The notes beneath the pieces were generated by a model. That model ran no database searches, was not told where the DNA came from, and saw only the letters and a program-made list of their open reading frames with translations. A program made the position numbers and the translations under genes. From Deltaproteobacteria bacterium (GTDB lineage Bacteria; Desulfobacterota; Desulfobacteria; Desulfobacterales; Desulfatirhabdiaceae): a stretch of DNA of 23,746 nucleotides. The stretch's first letter is position 1. The number at the start of each line of letters is the position of its first letter. Location of the stretch: positions 1 to 23,746 of the forward strand of contig JAJYBO010000013.1 of NCBI GenBank assembly GCA_021778975.1. The letters run 5' to 3'. This document shows, piece after piece, positions 7,315 to 14,943 of this stretch.

Positions 7315-7362
7315 AACACAGGCAAAGAAGTTCAGGGTTTCTTCGATGTGCCTGGTGTTTTT
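7315..7362 (+). promoter_or_regulatory. Hairpin with T-tract between rpmI and rplT (possible attenuator or L20 site)
   Basis: AACACAGGCA (7315-7324) pairs with TGCCTGGTGTT (7349-7359) with a single bulged G. AAGAA (7325-7329) can pair internally with TTCTT (7339-7343). A short run of T (7358-7362) follows, directly ahead of the rplT ribosome-binding site AGGGAG (7365-7370). The structure resembles an attenuator or a structured translational operator; a link to L20 autoregulation is inference from other bacteria. Confidence 0.5.
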
Positions 7363-7380
7363 CTAGGGAGATAACGATTT

Positions 7381-7731
7381 ATGAGAATTAAAAGGGGTTT
7401 TAAAGCAAGAAGACGTAGAAACAGTGTGCTGAAACTGGCCAAAGGGTTTCGTGGAGGTCATAGCAAGTTGTTTCGTACCGCGGCCGATACGGTTGATCGG
7501 GCGCTGGCCTATGCCTACCGGGATCGTAAGGCCAAAAAACGAGATTTCAGAAGTTTATGGATCGCCAGAATCAATGCGGCCACCCGCATGAACAATCTGT
7601 CATACAGCAAATTCATGCACGGTCTCAAAACAGCGGGGATCATCCTGGATCGCAAGGTGCTGGCGGAACTGGCGATTGCAGATCCGTCCGGGTTTTCCAC
7701 CCTGGTCGGAGCGGCTCAACAGGCCTGCTGA
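7381..7731 (+). CDS. rplT: 50S ribosomal protein L20
   Basis: L20 is an early assembly protein of the large subunit that binds 23S rRNA and, in several bacteria, represses its own operon. The 116-aa product shows the conserved basic N-terminal extension (RIKRGFKARRRRNSVLKLAKGFRGG), the RAYAYRDRKAKKRDFR-like region at about residues 42-58 (here ALAYAYRDRKAKKRDFR), and LWIARINAA plus YSKFMHGL further on. Length is typical. The start ATG at 7381 follows AGGGAG by 10 bases. The N-terminus lacks the usual MPRVKRG form by one residue (MRIKRG), a minor variant. It follows rpmI across the hairpin at 7315-7362 and precedes pheS. Confidence 0.97.
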   Translation: MRIKRGFKARRRRNSVLKLAKGFRGGHSKLFRTAADTVDRALAYAYRDRKAKKRDFRSLWIARINAATRMNNLSYSKFMHGLKTAGIILDRKVLAELAIADPSGFSTLVGAAQQAC

Positions 7732-7746
7732 ATCCACCCAAATTGG

Positions 7747-7767
7747 GATGGCTTTAAAAAAAGTCCG
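7747..7767 (+). repeat. Degenerate single arm of the palindromic repeat family
   Basis: This 21-base stretch matches the left arm of the element between pheS and pheT at 17 of 21 positions, including GGCTT and AAAAAGTCCG. It lies 15 bases after rplT. No matching right arm is seen nearby, so it is a solo or decayed copy, or chance similarity in an A-rich run. Confidence 0.35.
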
Positions 7768-7909
7768 ATACCAGAGTTCCATCACAGGTAATGTCGCAGT
7801 ATCGAATCCAGAGGCGTTTCATTGGCGATAGGCCGTGTTGGGTCTGGTGGTTGGGCTTTTTTTGTCGCCTTTCATCGCCGATACCTTCGTAATGACCGGA
7901 AAGCAAACT

Positions 7910-8917
7910 GTGGAACAACAGATAGAACAAATCTTGCGGGAGGCGTTGCACCAGATACAAACGTCTTCTGTGGCCGATCAGATACAGTCTCTGACGGTGC
8001 AATATCTTGGACGGAAAGGGCAGGTGACCCAGTTTCTGAGAAATATTTCGCATCTGCCCGCAGAGCAGCGCCCTCAGGCGGGGAAGCGCGCCAATGACGT
8101 CAAAAAAATCCTGGAAGAAGCTTTTCAAAACCGGCTGCGAGAAATCGAAGACAGTCAGGCTGCCGAAGATACCGGCATTGACGTGTCACTGCCCGGACGA
8201 GCGGCGTTTCGCGGCGCTCTGCATCCCATTACGCAGATCACCCGCCGGATCAGCGATATTTTCTCCCGAATGGGGTTTGACATCGCCGAAGGCCCTGAAG
8301 TAGAGCTGGATCACTACAATTTCGAGTGTCTGAACATCCCCAAAAATCATCCTGCAAGAGATATGCAGGACACATTTTATGTTTCCGAATCCATCGTCTT
8401 AAGAACCCACACATCCCCGATTCAGGTCCGGTACATGGAAAAGCATGAACCGCCGATTCACATCATCGCTCCCGGCAAGGTCTATCGCTGCGACTCGGAT
8501 ATTACCCATACGCCCATGTTTCATCAGGTGGAAGGGCTTGTGGTGGGTGAGGGCATTACATTCGGAGATCTGAAGGGCATTCTGACGGCGTTTGTTCATC
8601 AGATGTTCGATACGCAAACCAGTCTCAGGTTCAGACCCAGTTTTTTCCCGTTTACAGAACCCAGTGCGGAAGTGGATATCCTCTGCGTCATGTGCCGCGG
8701 CAAGGGATGTCGGGTCTGTAAACAGACGGGGTGGCTGGAAGTCCTCGGCTCCGGCATGGTGCATCCGGCGGTTTTTGAAAATGTCGGGTACGATACGTCC
8801 CGCTATTCCGGGTTTGCATTCGGTATGGGCGTCGAACGCATCGCCATGCTCAAATTTGGCATTGACGATATCCGGAAATATTACGAAAACGATATCCGGT
8901 TTCTCAGACAATTCTGA
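7910..8917 (+). CDS. pheS: Phenylalanyl-tRNA synthetase alpha subunit
   Basis: This is the catalytic class II alpha subunit of the alpha2-beta2 enzyme that charges tRNA-Phe. An N-terminal coiled-coil region (residues about 1-80) is followed by the class II core: GPEVELDHYNFECLNIPKNH, the motif 2 region (GKVYRCDSDITHTPMFHQVEG), and motif 3 (SGFAFGMGVERIAMLKFGIDD). A Cys-rich insert CVMCRGKGCRVC is also present, seen in many bacterial PheS. I prefer GTG at 7910: GGAAAG lies 6 bases upstream, and the distance to the conserved YLGRKG agrees with other PheS proteins. ATG at 7892 (six residues longer) has no visible ribosome-binding site, but cannot be excluded. The frame stays open further upstream to 7835. 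It is separated from pheT by a repeat element. Confidence 0.95.
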   Translation: MEQQIEQILREALHQIQTSSVADQIQSLTVQYLGRKGQVTQFLRNISHLPAEQRPQAGKRANDVKKILEEAFQNRLREIEDSQAAEDTGIDVSLPGRAAFRGALHPITQITRRISDIFSRMGFDIAEGPEVELDHYNFECLNIPKNHPARDMQDTFYVSESIVLRTHTSPIQVRYMEKHEPPIHIIAPGKVYRCDSDITHTPMFHQVEGLVVGEGITFGDLKGILTAFVHQMFDTQTSLRFRPSFFPFTEPSAEVDILCVMCRGKGCRVCKQTGWLEVLGSGMVHPAVFENVGYDTSRYSGFAFGMGVERIAMLKFGIDDIRKYYENDIRFLRQF

Positions 8918-8922
8918 TTGCA

Positions 8923-8941
8923 GACATTTTACGAAAGCGTC
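8923..8941 (+). repeat. Extra repeat arm directly before the pheS-pheT element
   Basis: GACATTTTACGAAAGCGTC is the reverse complement of the neighbouring element's left arm at 16 of 19 positions. It lies two bases from that arm, so the two can form a short head-to-head palindrome (8923-8962). It starts 6 bases after the pheS stop and could act as an RNA hairpin protecting or ending the pheS message. Confidence 0.6.
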
Positions 8942-8943
8942 TT

Positions 8944-9070
8944 GACGGCTTCGTAAAAAGTCCGGATGCTGCGTTGCGCTGCATCCTTCGTCGTTGCAGC
9001 GTACCTAAAAAAGTACGCTTCACTCCTCAGGATTTGAGCGCCTTGCCTGCGAACTTTTTACAAAACCGTC
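8944..9070 (+). repeat. Palindromic repeat element (MITE- or REP-like) between pheS and pheT
   Basis: The element spans about 127 bases. The left end GACGGCTTCGTAAAAAGTCC (8944-8963) and the right end GAACTTTTTACAAAACCGTC (9051-9070) are inverted repeats matching at 17 of 20 positions. Inside are two further hairpins: GATGCTGCG/CGCTGCATC (8965-8973 with 8977-8985, one mismatch, TTG loop) and GCGTAC/GTACGC (8999-9004 with 9013-9018, perfect, 8-base loop). No reading frame of note lies within. From memory, similar sequences recur in Desulfobacterales genomes between genes, which would make it a non-autonomous dispersed repeat; that was not tested here. No target-site duplication is obvious. Confidence 0.75.
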
Positions 9071-9079
9071 CCCCAAATC

Positions 9080-9098
9080 GACTTTTTACGAGGACATC
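9080..9098 (+). repeat. Third right-arm copy just upstream of pheT
   Basis: GACTTTTTACGAGGACATC resembles the right arm of the neighbouring element over its first 12 bases and then diverges. It ends right before AAGG (9099-9102), the weak ribosome-binding site of pheT, and could base-pair with the left arm in the transcript and affect pheT translation. Confidence 0.45.
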
Positions 9099-9109
9099 AA
9101 GGTTGTAAG

Positions 9110-11524
9110 ATGAAAATTAGTTTGAACTGGCTTAAATCATATGTCCCGGTTCAATGGGACGTTCATCGCCTTGCCGATGCATTGACGATGGCGGGGCTTG
9201 AAGTCGAAGGCCTGTATGACCGCTACGACTATCTGAAAACGGTTGTTGTCGGGCGGGTTGTCCGTATGTCGCCGCATCCCAGCGCCGTCAAACTGAAATG
9301 CTGTGAGGTGGATTCCGGAAACGGGCTGATTCCTGTGGTATGTGGTGCGCCCAATGTTCATGTCGGTTGTCTGTCGGCGCTGGCGCTTCCGGGAACCATT
9401 CTTCCGGGCGGCGGCGTCATCGAGGCCGGTGTAATACGGGGTGAAACATCGTCCGGGATGCTGTGCAGCGAGGCGGAACTCGAACTGGGGCCGGATCACA
9501 GCGGCATCATGATTCTGGACGCCGCCCTGACGCCTGGGCAGAGTCTGGCAACCGCGCTGGAGCTGTCGGATAAGGTCATGGAAATCGGCTTGACACCGAA
9601 TCGGGCAGATTGCCTCAGCTTTATCGGGATTGCCAGAGAAGCCGCCGCTATTCAGAATGCGCCGTTGATGTTTCCCGAAATCCTGTTGCCGGAAACCGGT
9701 GACGACATTCGCCAGACGACATCCGTCACCATTCAGTCGCCGGATCACTGCCCGCGGTACAGCGCCAGAGTTGTCGGGTGTATCACCATAGGGCCATCCC
9801 CATTCTGGCTTCGAGACAGGCTTTTGTCTGTCGGGATACGGCCTGTCAACAATGTGGTGGATATCACCAATTTTGTCATGATGGAAACCGGTCAGCCGCT
9901 GCATGCATTCGATTTCGATCTTTTGGCGGGGCATCGTATTGTTGTGAGAACGGCGGCGGCCGGAGAACCCTTTGAAACCCTCGATCACAAAACACGTACG
10001 CTGAACGAAGATACCCTCATGATTTGTGACGGCGAAAAACCGGTGGCTGTCGCCGGTGTCATGGGGGGATGTAACTCTGAGATCGGCGCCGATACCCGAA
10101 CAGTTTTGATCGAGAGCGCGTGTTTCAACCCTGTCAGTATCCGTAAGACATCCAAATTTTTCGGATTGAGCACCGACGCCTCCCACCGTTTCGAGCGGGG
10201 GGTGGATCCGGAAGGAACGCTGTTTGCCTTAAACAGAGCCGCAGCGCTTATGGTCGAGCTGTGCGGGGGCATCTGTCGCCGCGGGGTTATTGATGAATAT
10301 CCCGGAGCAGCGGATCGAAAACCGATTCCATTGAGCGCGGACGCGGTCAATCGCCTTTTGGGAACACAGCTCGATGTCCGGACCATGGACAGCCTGCTTC
10401 ACGCCATCGGCTTCGATATAAAACCACTTTCCTCCGATCAGCGAGAGGTGGTGGCGCCGTCGTTTCGGGTGGATGTCTCCAGACCCGTTGATCTGGTGGA
10501 AGAAATTGCCCGATTGTCCGGCTACGCGCAGATTCCTACAACGTTTCCGGTCATTCCTCAAAGCATTCCGACCGGATACGCCCATCGAAACCGCAAGCGT
10601 CAACTGCTGGAGCTGATGACCGGGTTCGGGTTTTCGGAAGCGATCACCTACAGTTTCGTACATCCCCATGCCTCCAGACATCTTCGTCTGAAATCCGACG
10701 ATGTTCACATGCGAACGCTCGAAATCTTGAACCCTCTCACGGAAGATCAGGGGGTCATGCGGACATCCCTGATTCCGGGGCTTCTGGAAGCCGTTTATTA
10801 CAATATCACCCAGCAGTCCAGAAATCTGAAACTGTTTGAAGTCGGCAATATATTTATCAGTAACGGTCAGGATGCGCTGCCGGACGAGACGGAAATGCTG
10901 GCCTGCGTGTGGACGGGCGCGCGTCATGATCTTGCCTGGCATACATCCGATGTCGTCTGCGATTTTTATGATCTGAAAGGTGTTGTCGAAGCGCTTCTGA
11001 AGGCGCTGCATATCCAGCCGCCGCTATTCACCCGAATTACGGACGCGTCACGGCCATACCTGAAAAAAGGCTATGCCGCGCATATTCTGTGTAATGACCG
11101 GGTGATGGGGTGTATTGGCCAGATCCATCCGGAAACTCTGGCGGCTTTCAATGTCAAACAGCCGGTGTATGGGGTCGAGATCAATGTTCAGCACCTGTTT
11201 GCAGAGATTCTGGACGTGCATCACAATACAACTGCGGTGCCCAAGTTTCCTTCTGTGTCGCGGGATGTTACGCTCATTATATCCAGAAGCATCGAATCTA
11301 TGCAGATACTTCTGGCGGTTCGAGAAATGAACGAGCCTCTGGTGGAACAGGCGCTTCTATTTGCCATTTTTGAAGGCGGGCGTTTGCCGGCGGATAAAAA
11401 GAGTGTATCGTTCAGATTGATCTACCGTTCCTCCGAAGAAACGCTGGAAGACACGGTTGTCAACGATCTGCATACGGCCATATCCAGCCGGTTGATTCAG
11501 AGATTTGATGCGTCGTTGCCATAA
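9110..11524 (+). CDS. pheT: Phenylalanyl-tRNA synthetase beta subunit
   Basis: This is the beta subunit of the tetrameric synthetase, 804 aa, which binds tRNA and edits mischarged tyrosine. An N-terminal domain begins MKISLNWLKSYV. It is followed by an EMAP-II-like OB-fold (residues about 40-150, with HPSAVKLKCCEVDSG and VVCGAPNV) and the B3/B4 editing module (from about 210 to 390, with the FFGLSTDASHRFERGVDP segment). The B5 domain and the catalytic-like core lie further on. The C-terminal anticodon-binding FDX-ACB domain starts near PKFPSVSRDVTL (about residue 706) and runs to the end. Length is close to Escherichia coli PheT. The start ATG at 9110 has a weak AAGG 7 bases upstream. It is normally coupled tightly to pheS; here 192 bases and a repeat element intervene. 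Confidence 0.97.
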   Translation: MKISLNWLKSYVPVQWDVHRLADALTMAGLEVEGLYDRYDYLKTVVVGRVVRMSPHPSAVKLKCCEVDSGNGLIPVVCGAPNVHVGCLSALALPGTILPGGGVIEAGVIRGETSSGMLCSEAELELGPDHSGIMILDAALTPGQSLATALELSDKVMEIGLTPNRADCLSFIGIAREAAAIQNAPLMFPEILLPETGDDIRQTTSVTIQSPDHCPRYSARVVGCITIGPSPFWLRDRLLSVGIRPVNNVVDITNFVMMETGQPLHAFDFDLLAGHRIVVRTAAAGEPFETLDHKTRTLNEDTLMICDGEKPVAVAGVMGGCNSEIGADTRTVLIESACFNPVSIRKTSKFFGLSTDASHRFERGVDPEGTLFALNRAAALMVELCGGICRRGVIDEYPGAADRKPIPLSADAVNRLLGTQLDVRTMDSLLHAIGFDIKPLSSDQREVVAPSFRVDVSRPVDLVEEIARLSGYAQIPTTFPVIPQSIPTGYAHRNRKRQLLELMTGFGFSEAITYSFVHPHASRHLRLKSDDVHMRTLEILNPLTEDQGVMRTSLIPGLLEAVYYNITQQSRNLKLFEVGNIFISNGQDALPDETEMLACVWTGARHDLAWHTSDVVCDFYDLKGVVEALLKALHIQPPLFTRITDASRPYLKKGYAAHILCNDRVMGCIGQIHPETLAAFNVKQPVYGVEINVQHLFAEILDVHHNTTAVPKFPSVSRDVTLIISRSIESMQILLAVREMNEPLVEQALLFAIFEGGRLPADKKSVSFRLIYRSSEETLEDTVVNDLHTAISSRLIQRFDASLP

Positions 11525-11600
11525 CGGCGATTGCGGATTTTAACGATTGCGCCGACAACCTGAGTCTCCGGGCATATCCTCCCCAACGCCGGTGATTCAC

Positions 11601-12524
11601 ATGAGAAATCTACTGTATTGTTTCGTTGTGGTTTGTGTGGTATGGGCGGGCTGTTCCAATGACAGTTCACCTCAAAAAGTTGATCTGAGCAAACGTGAAC
11701 CCGCCCGAATCATGGATGCGGACGACGCCATTACCTATGCGTATCTGCCCCAATATTCCCATTCCGTCTCTTACGAACGGCATCATCTGCTGGTAAAATA
11801 CCTTGAAAAAGAAACCGGATACCGCATCCGGCAGGTTTTTCCGGATACCTTCGACGAGCATATGCGGATGGTGGGGCAGGGCAAGGTGGATATCTCATTT
11901 TCCAATCCGTATGTCTATGTCAAAATGGCGCATCGCTATGGCGAAAAAGCATTCGCTCAGGTGATAGAGTCTTCCGGAGACAAAAATTTCAGAGGAGAGA
12001 TCATCTGCCGTAGCGACAATACGGCGATTAAAACGCTGGAAGATTGTCGCGGAAAACGCTTGATTGCGGTGGATACGACATCCGCGGGCGGATATCTATA
12101 CCCCATGAGCAAGTTTTATGACCATGGCATCACCCGCCGAGATTTTTCCGAGATTGAATTCGCGCCGGGGCCTGGCGGCAAACAAGAAAAAGTGGTGCTG
12201 GCCGTGTATGCCGGCCAGTTCGATATCGGGCTGATCCGCGAAGGCGCCCTGGGCGTTGTGGCCAATAAAATTGACACTGGCAAAATTCGGGTGGTGGCTT
12301 ACAGCCGGTATTATCCGGGGTGGGTGTATTCCGCCAGAAAAGACATGAACCCCGAAGTGCTGAAAAAAATCGAAGATGTCCTGTTCAGGCTCTCTCCGGA
12401 TACACCCGAACACCGGGTGATACTGCAAAAAGCGCATTTTTTGCGAGTGGTGCCTTCCCGTGATATGGAGTTTGAATCCGTCAGAAAGCTGATAAACGTT
12501 CTGGGCATAGACCTGGATAAATAA
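11601..12524 (+). CDS. PhnD-like phosphate/phosphonate-type substrate-binding lipoprotein
   Basis: This is a periplasmic solute-binding lipoprotein of 307 aa. The ATG at 11601 begins a lipoprotein signal (MRNLLYCFVVVCVVWAGC) with lipid-modified Cys18; an in-frame GTG/ATG upstream lacks this logic. The body shows the PhnD/type 2 periplasmic-binding pattern: AYLPQYSHSV near the start, LVKYLEKETGYRI, a VGQGKVDISFSNPYVYV hinge strand, GKRLIAVDTTSAGGYLYP, and GQFDIGLIREGALGVV. Such proteins bind phosphate, phosphite, phosphonates or other anions, or act as ligand-binding partners of sensors. No ABC permease or ATPase gene is adjacent: pheT precedes it and a convergent gene follows 34 bases later. 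The ligand is unknown. Confidence 0.85.
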   Translation: MRNLLYCFVVVCVVWAGCSNDSSPQKVDLSKREPARIMDADDAITYAYLPQYSHSVSYERHHLLVKYLEKETGYRIRQVFPDTFDEHMRMVGQGKVDISFSNPYVYVKMAHRYGEKAFAQVIESSGDKNFRGEIICRSDNTAIKTLEDCRGKRLIAVDTTSAGGYLYPMSKFYDHGITRRDFSEIEFAPGPGGKQEKVVLAVYAGQFDIGLIREGALGVVANKIDTGKIRVVAYSRYYPGWVYSARKDMNPEVLKKIEDVLFRLSPDTPEHRVILQKAHFLRVVPSRDMEFESVRKLINVLGIDLDK

Positions 12525-12558
12525 GCCATCATGTTGCCGGCAGTACGCTGAATCGTTG

Positions 12559-13350
12559 TTATGTCAAAAAATCCTCCGAGGTGCAGAGCTGCATTCCGAT
12601 AGACGTCATTTCTGAAAGAAAGCCGTCTGAGATATGCGTAAAACCGGAGACACTGGAAGAGCAGTCTGTAATGAGATGAATCTTCCGGATATACCGGGCC
12701 GAGAAGTGGGCCACGATATCGCGCCCTGTGTTCGCGACACAGTGACTCAGCGCTTCTCCGGTAAAGCCAATGATATCGTAAGATTGAAGTTTTTTCAGAA
12801 AAGCCGTGTTCAATTCGGTGTGGGGATCGGACGGATCCGGAACATCCGCCTGCACCACAGAGTAATGTTCGGTATAAATATTGCTTCCTTTGGCCAGCCA
12901 GTTGACAACCGCCGGGCGGTCCTCCCACCGGAGAATCGCCTGGCATACCGGATCGGCTACCGTCTGCCCCCATGTTCCAATCAGGCAATGTTCCGGCCAG
13001 ATACACAACTGATAACGGCCGTTTTGTTCAAGTTGTTCCGTATAGTTCAGCACACGGGCATTCAAAGAGGCGTCAAACGGCATCCAGAGACCGTTCCGCA
13101 CATCTTCTTGCGTGATGATCGTGAACGGCGATGGATGACCACCGGCGGCATTGCGCCAAAAAATGGGGTTGGCGATATGAAGCCGATGGTGGCTGTCGAG
13201 GGTGACCTCGATACTGTCCAATTTTGAGCGCACCCGGTCAATCATGGCGCCCAGTCGAATGACATCCGTATCCGCGCCAGGTACAAACAGCGATCCGTTG
13301 GGGTCACAGAAATCTTTTTGCGGATCAACGATCAATAGACATGCTTTCAT
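12559..13350 (-). CDS. Nicotinamidase-like cysteine hydrolase (isochorismatase superfamily)
   Basis: This 263-aa soluble protein has the isochorismatase/nicotinamidase fold. The catalytic triad is visible as Asp9 (VDPQKDF), Lys154 (WLAKGSN) and the nucleophile Cys204 (GEALSHCVANT). Metal ligands expected in nicotinamidases can be read as Asp52 and His54 (DSHH) plus His121 in WPEHC. Known nicotinamidases are about 180-215 aa; the excess lies mainly between the DSHH and WPEHC motifs (residues about 60-115). The start has AGGA 5 bases upstream. It lies downstream of the ferritin-like gene and pyrD in the same direction. A role in NAD salvage (nicotinamide to nicotinate) is plausible, but another amide substrate is possible because of the insertion. 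Confidence 0.85.
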   Translation of the reverse strand: MKACLLIVDPQKDFCDPNGSLFVPGADTDVIRLGAMIDRVRSKLDSIEVTLDSHHRLHIANPIFWRNAAGGHPSPFTIITQEDVRNGLWMPFDASLNARVLNYTEQLEQNGRYQLCIWPEHCLIGTWGQTVADPVCQAILRWEDRPAVVNWLAKGSNIYTEHYSVVQADVPDPSDPHTELNTAFLKKLQSYDIIGFTGEALSHCVANTGRDIVAHFSARYIRKIHLITDCSSSVSGFTHISDGFLSEMTSIGMQLCTSEDFLT

Positions 13351-13396
13351 ATTTTTCCTGTTCCGGTAACGGCGTTATGGCAATTCCCCAATGGTA

Positions 13397-13413
13397 GGGG
13401 GATTCAATCCCCC
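13397..13413 (-). repeat. Short perfect hairpin over the ferritin-like gene stop codon
   Basis: GGGGGAT and ATCCCCC flank a 3-base loop that contains the stop codon of the ferritin-like gene (13404-13406). No T-run follows on the minus strand, so it is not a standard terminator. It could stabilise or process the mRNA end. Confidence 0.4.
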
Positions 13414-13874
13414 ATTCCGGCCATATAGTCGTCATACAGTTTTTCAAGCCCCAGCTTATGTCTGGCTTCTTCCTGGCAGAGGATCTTAAAAATATTTCGG
13501 GCGGTTTCGGTTTCGGATTTGTGAAGCATCTGGTTATAGAGTTTCAGGGCGTTTTCTTCCCGCTTCATGGCGACCAGAAGAATATCCCGGTACGACATGC
13601 CCGGATGCCAGGGGATATCCACCATCAGATCGCTGCGTTTGAGATCGCCGATCCACTGAAACTTGTAGTCCAGTGTCACCAGAACGCATTCACCGGTGCA
13701 ATCGAGATGTTGCAGCAGATATTCGTGTTTTCGTTCTTCAGCGGCAAAGTCGAGCAGCATCTTCCGGGTTTCTTCACGAGATTCGGCCTGAGCGGATGCT
13801 TCGTAAAACGCCGCAGCTTCTTGTTCTTTTTCGATGGCGAAATTGATAATCGCCTGATAGCTTTCAAAATCCAT
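13404..13874 (-). CDS. Ferritin-like (rubrerythrin-type) di-iron protein
   Basis: This 156-aa soluble four-helix protein has the rubrerythrin/ferritin-like pattern. A first helix is Glu-rich (EKEQEAAAFYE, residues 15-25), a second has Glu47-x2-His50 (EERKH), a third has Glu106/Glu107 (KREENALKLY), and a fourth has Glu136-x2-His139 (EEARHK). These are the expected ligands of a di-iron site that could detoxify peroxide or store iron in an anaerobe. There is no C-terminal rubredoxin domain. The ATG at 13874 was chosen because AAAGGAT lies 6 bases upstream; the frame extends 18 codons further without support. It follows pyrD by 57 bases in the same orientation. Confidence 0.85.
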   Translation of the reverse strand: MDFESYQAIINFAIEKEQEAAAFYEASAQAESREETRKMLLDFAAEERKHEYLLQHLDCTGECVLVTLDYKFQWIGDLKRSDLMVDIPWHPGMSYRDILLVAMKREENALKLYNQMLHKSETETARNIFKILCQEEARHKLGLEKLYDDYMAGMGD

Positions 13875-13911
13875 AAGTTCATCCTTTCCGGCTTTCCGAT
13901 CGAGCGTCAAT

Positions 13912-13937
13912 GGTTTTGGGGGGGACACCCCTCAACC
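13912..13937 (-). repeat. GC-rich inverted repeat after pyrD
   Basis: On the minus strand the transcript at the pyrD stop can fold as GGTT and GGGG pairing with CCCC and AACC around a TGT loop, with unpaired C residues between. A run of seven G bases on the plus strand marks the site. It lies between pyrD and the ferritin-like gene and may be a weak terminator or processing signal. Confidence 0.35.
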
Positions 13938-14867
13938 GGTTTTTAACGTTCCCACAATATCCGACAGTTTTTCGATATGATGCCGGCGGCAGAATGCCTC
14001 GATGCCGTCCAGAATATCTATCGTGGCCCTGGGATTGACAAAATTGGCGGTTCCTATCTGAACCGCGGAGGCGCCGGCGATGAAAAATTCCAGAGCATCC
14101 GAAGCGGTCATGATGCCTCCAATGCCGATGATGGGTACTGATACCGCCTGGGCCGTCTGCCAGACCATCCGGACCGCTACGGGTCGGATGGCCGGCCCCG
14201 ACAGCCCGCCGGTGATGTTGGCCAGCCTGGGCTTTCGAGTTTCGATATCAATGGCCATGCCCGTCAACGTGTTGATCAGCGACAGGCAATCCGCGCCGGC
14301 GTCAACCACGCTTCGGGCAATTTGGGTGATGTCCGTGACGTTCGGAGACAGTTTGACGATAAGCGGACGAGTTGTCTGTTTGCGAACAGCGCTTACGACA
14401 GTGAATGCGGATTGCGGATCTACCCCAAAAGCGATGCCACCGGACGATACGTTGGGGCAGGAGATGTTGACCTCGATGGCTGCAATGCCTTCGACAGGTT
14501 CGATGCACCCGGCCAGTTGACGATACTCCTCGATGGTCTTCCCGTAAATATTGACAATGACCGGCGTATTCAGTGTGCGCAAAAACGGCAGTTTTTTTTC
14601 GATAAACGCAGCGATACCGACATTTTCGAGGCCGATGGCGTTTAACATGCCGCATGGTGTTTCCACAATGCGGGGCGGCGGATTGCCGGCGGAAGGCTCT
14701 ATGGAAAGCCCTTTGACGATGATGGCGCCCAGACGATTCAAATCTACCAGATCGGTAAATTCGGCGGCGTAACCGAATGTGCCGGAAGCTGTCATGACCG
14801 GATTCTTCAAACAAAGTCCGGCGATGGAAACGCTGAGATTTACGGGGGATACATCCGTCATTGACAT
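13932..14867 (-). CDS. pyrD: Dihydroorotate dehydrogenase class 1B, catalytic subunit
   Basis: This FMN enzyme oxidises dihydroorotate to orotate, the fourth step of pyrimidine synthesis, in the cytoplasm. The 311-aa protein from the ATG at 14867 (AAGGA 5 bases upstream) is a TIM barrel. Recognisable segments are NPVMTASGTFGYAAEF, GAIIVKGLS, GMLNAIGLENVG, EVNISCPNVSSGG with the catalytic cysteine typical of class 1, LIVKLSPNVTD, NTLTGMAID, GGLSGPAIRP, and the FMN phosphate loop IGIGGIMTASDALEF and GASAVQIGTAN. Class 1B enzymes work with an iron-sulfur/FAD subunit, PyrK, that passes electrons to NAD. No pyrK is adjacent: the 246 bases upstream to the next gene hold no such frame. The ferritin-like and cysteine-hydrolase genes follow. 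Confidence 0.95.
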   Translation of the reverse strand: MSMTDVSPVNLSVSIAGLCLKNPVMTASGTFGYAAEFTDLVDLNRLGAIIVKGLSIEPSAGNPPPRIVETPCGMLNAIGLENVGIAAFIEKKLPFLRTLNTPVIVNIYGKTIEEYRQLAGCIEPVEGIAAIEVNISCPNVSSGGIAFGVDPQSAFTVVSAVRKQTTRPLIVKLSPNVTDITQIARSVVDAGADCLSLINTLTGMAIDIETRKPRLANITGGLSGPAIRPVAVRMVWQTAQAVSVPIIGIGGIMTASDALEFFIAGASAVQIGTANFVNPRATIDILDGIEAFCRRHHIEKLSDIVGTLKTG

Positions 14868-14943
14868 GTATATCCTTTGGGGTTGCCCGCCACCTTGATG
14901 CAGGCTTCCGGGGTGATCGTATCTTCGTTTCAGAAATTGGCGT

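Noticed and set aside
7822..7900. Possible phenylalanine-rich leader peptide for pheS attenuation (short Phe runs near a T7 tract)
   Set aside because: Only two or three Phe codons, no clear start signal, and no convincing pair of alternative hairpins; the T-tract itself creates the Phe codons.
9137..10186. 349-codon open frame on the minus strand opposite pheT
   Set aside because: Entirely inside pheT, low-complexity polar translation without family resemblance.
11525..11554. Terminator after pheT (CGGCG/CGCCG, with an 8-base direct repeat CGATTGCG)
   Set aside because: The stem is only 5 bp with a long loop and no T-tract follows; left as an unremarkable short repeat.
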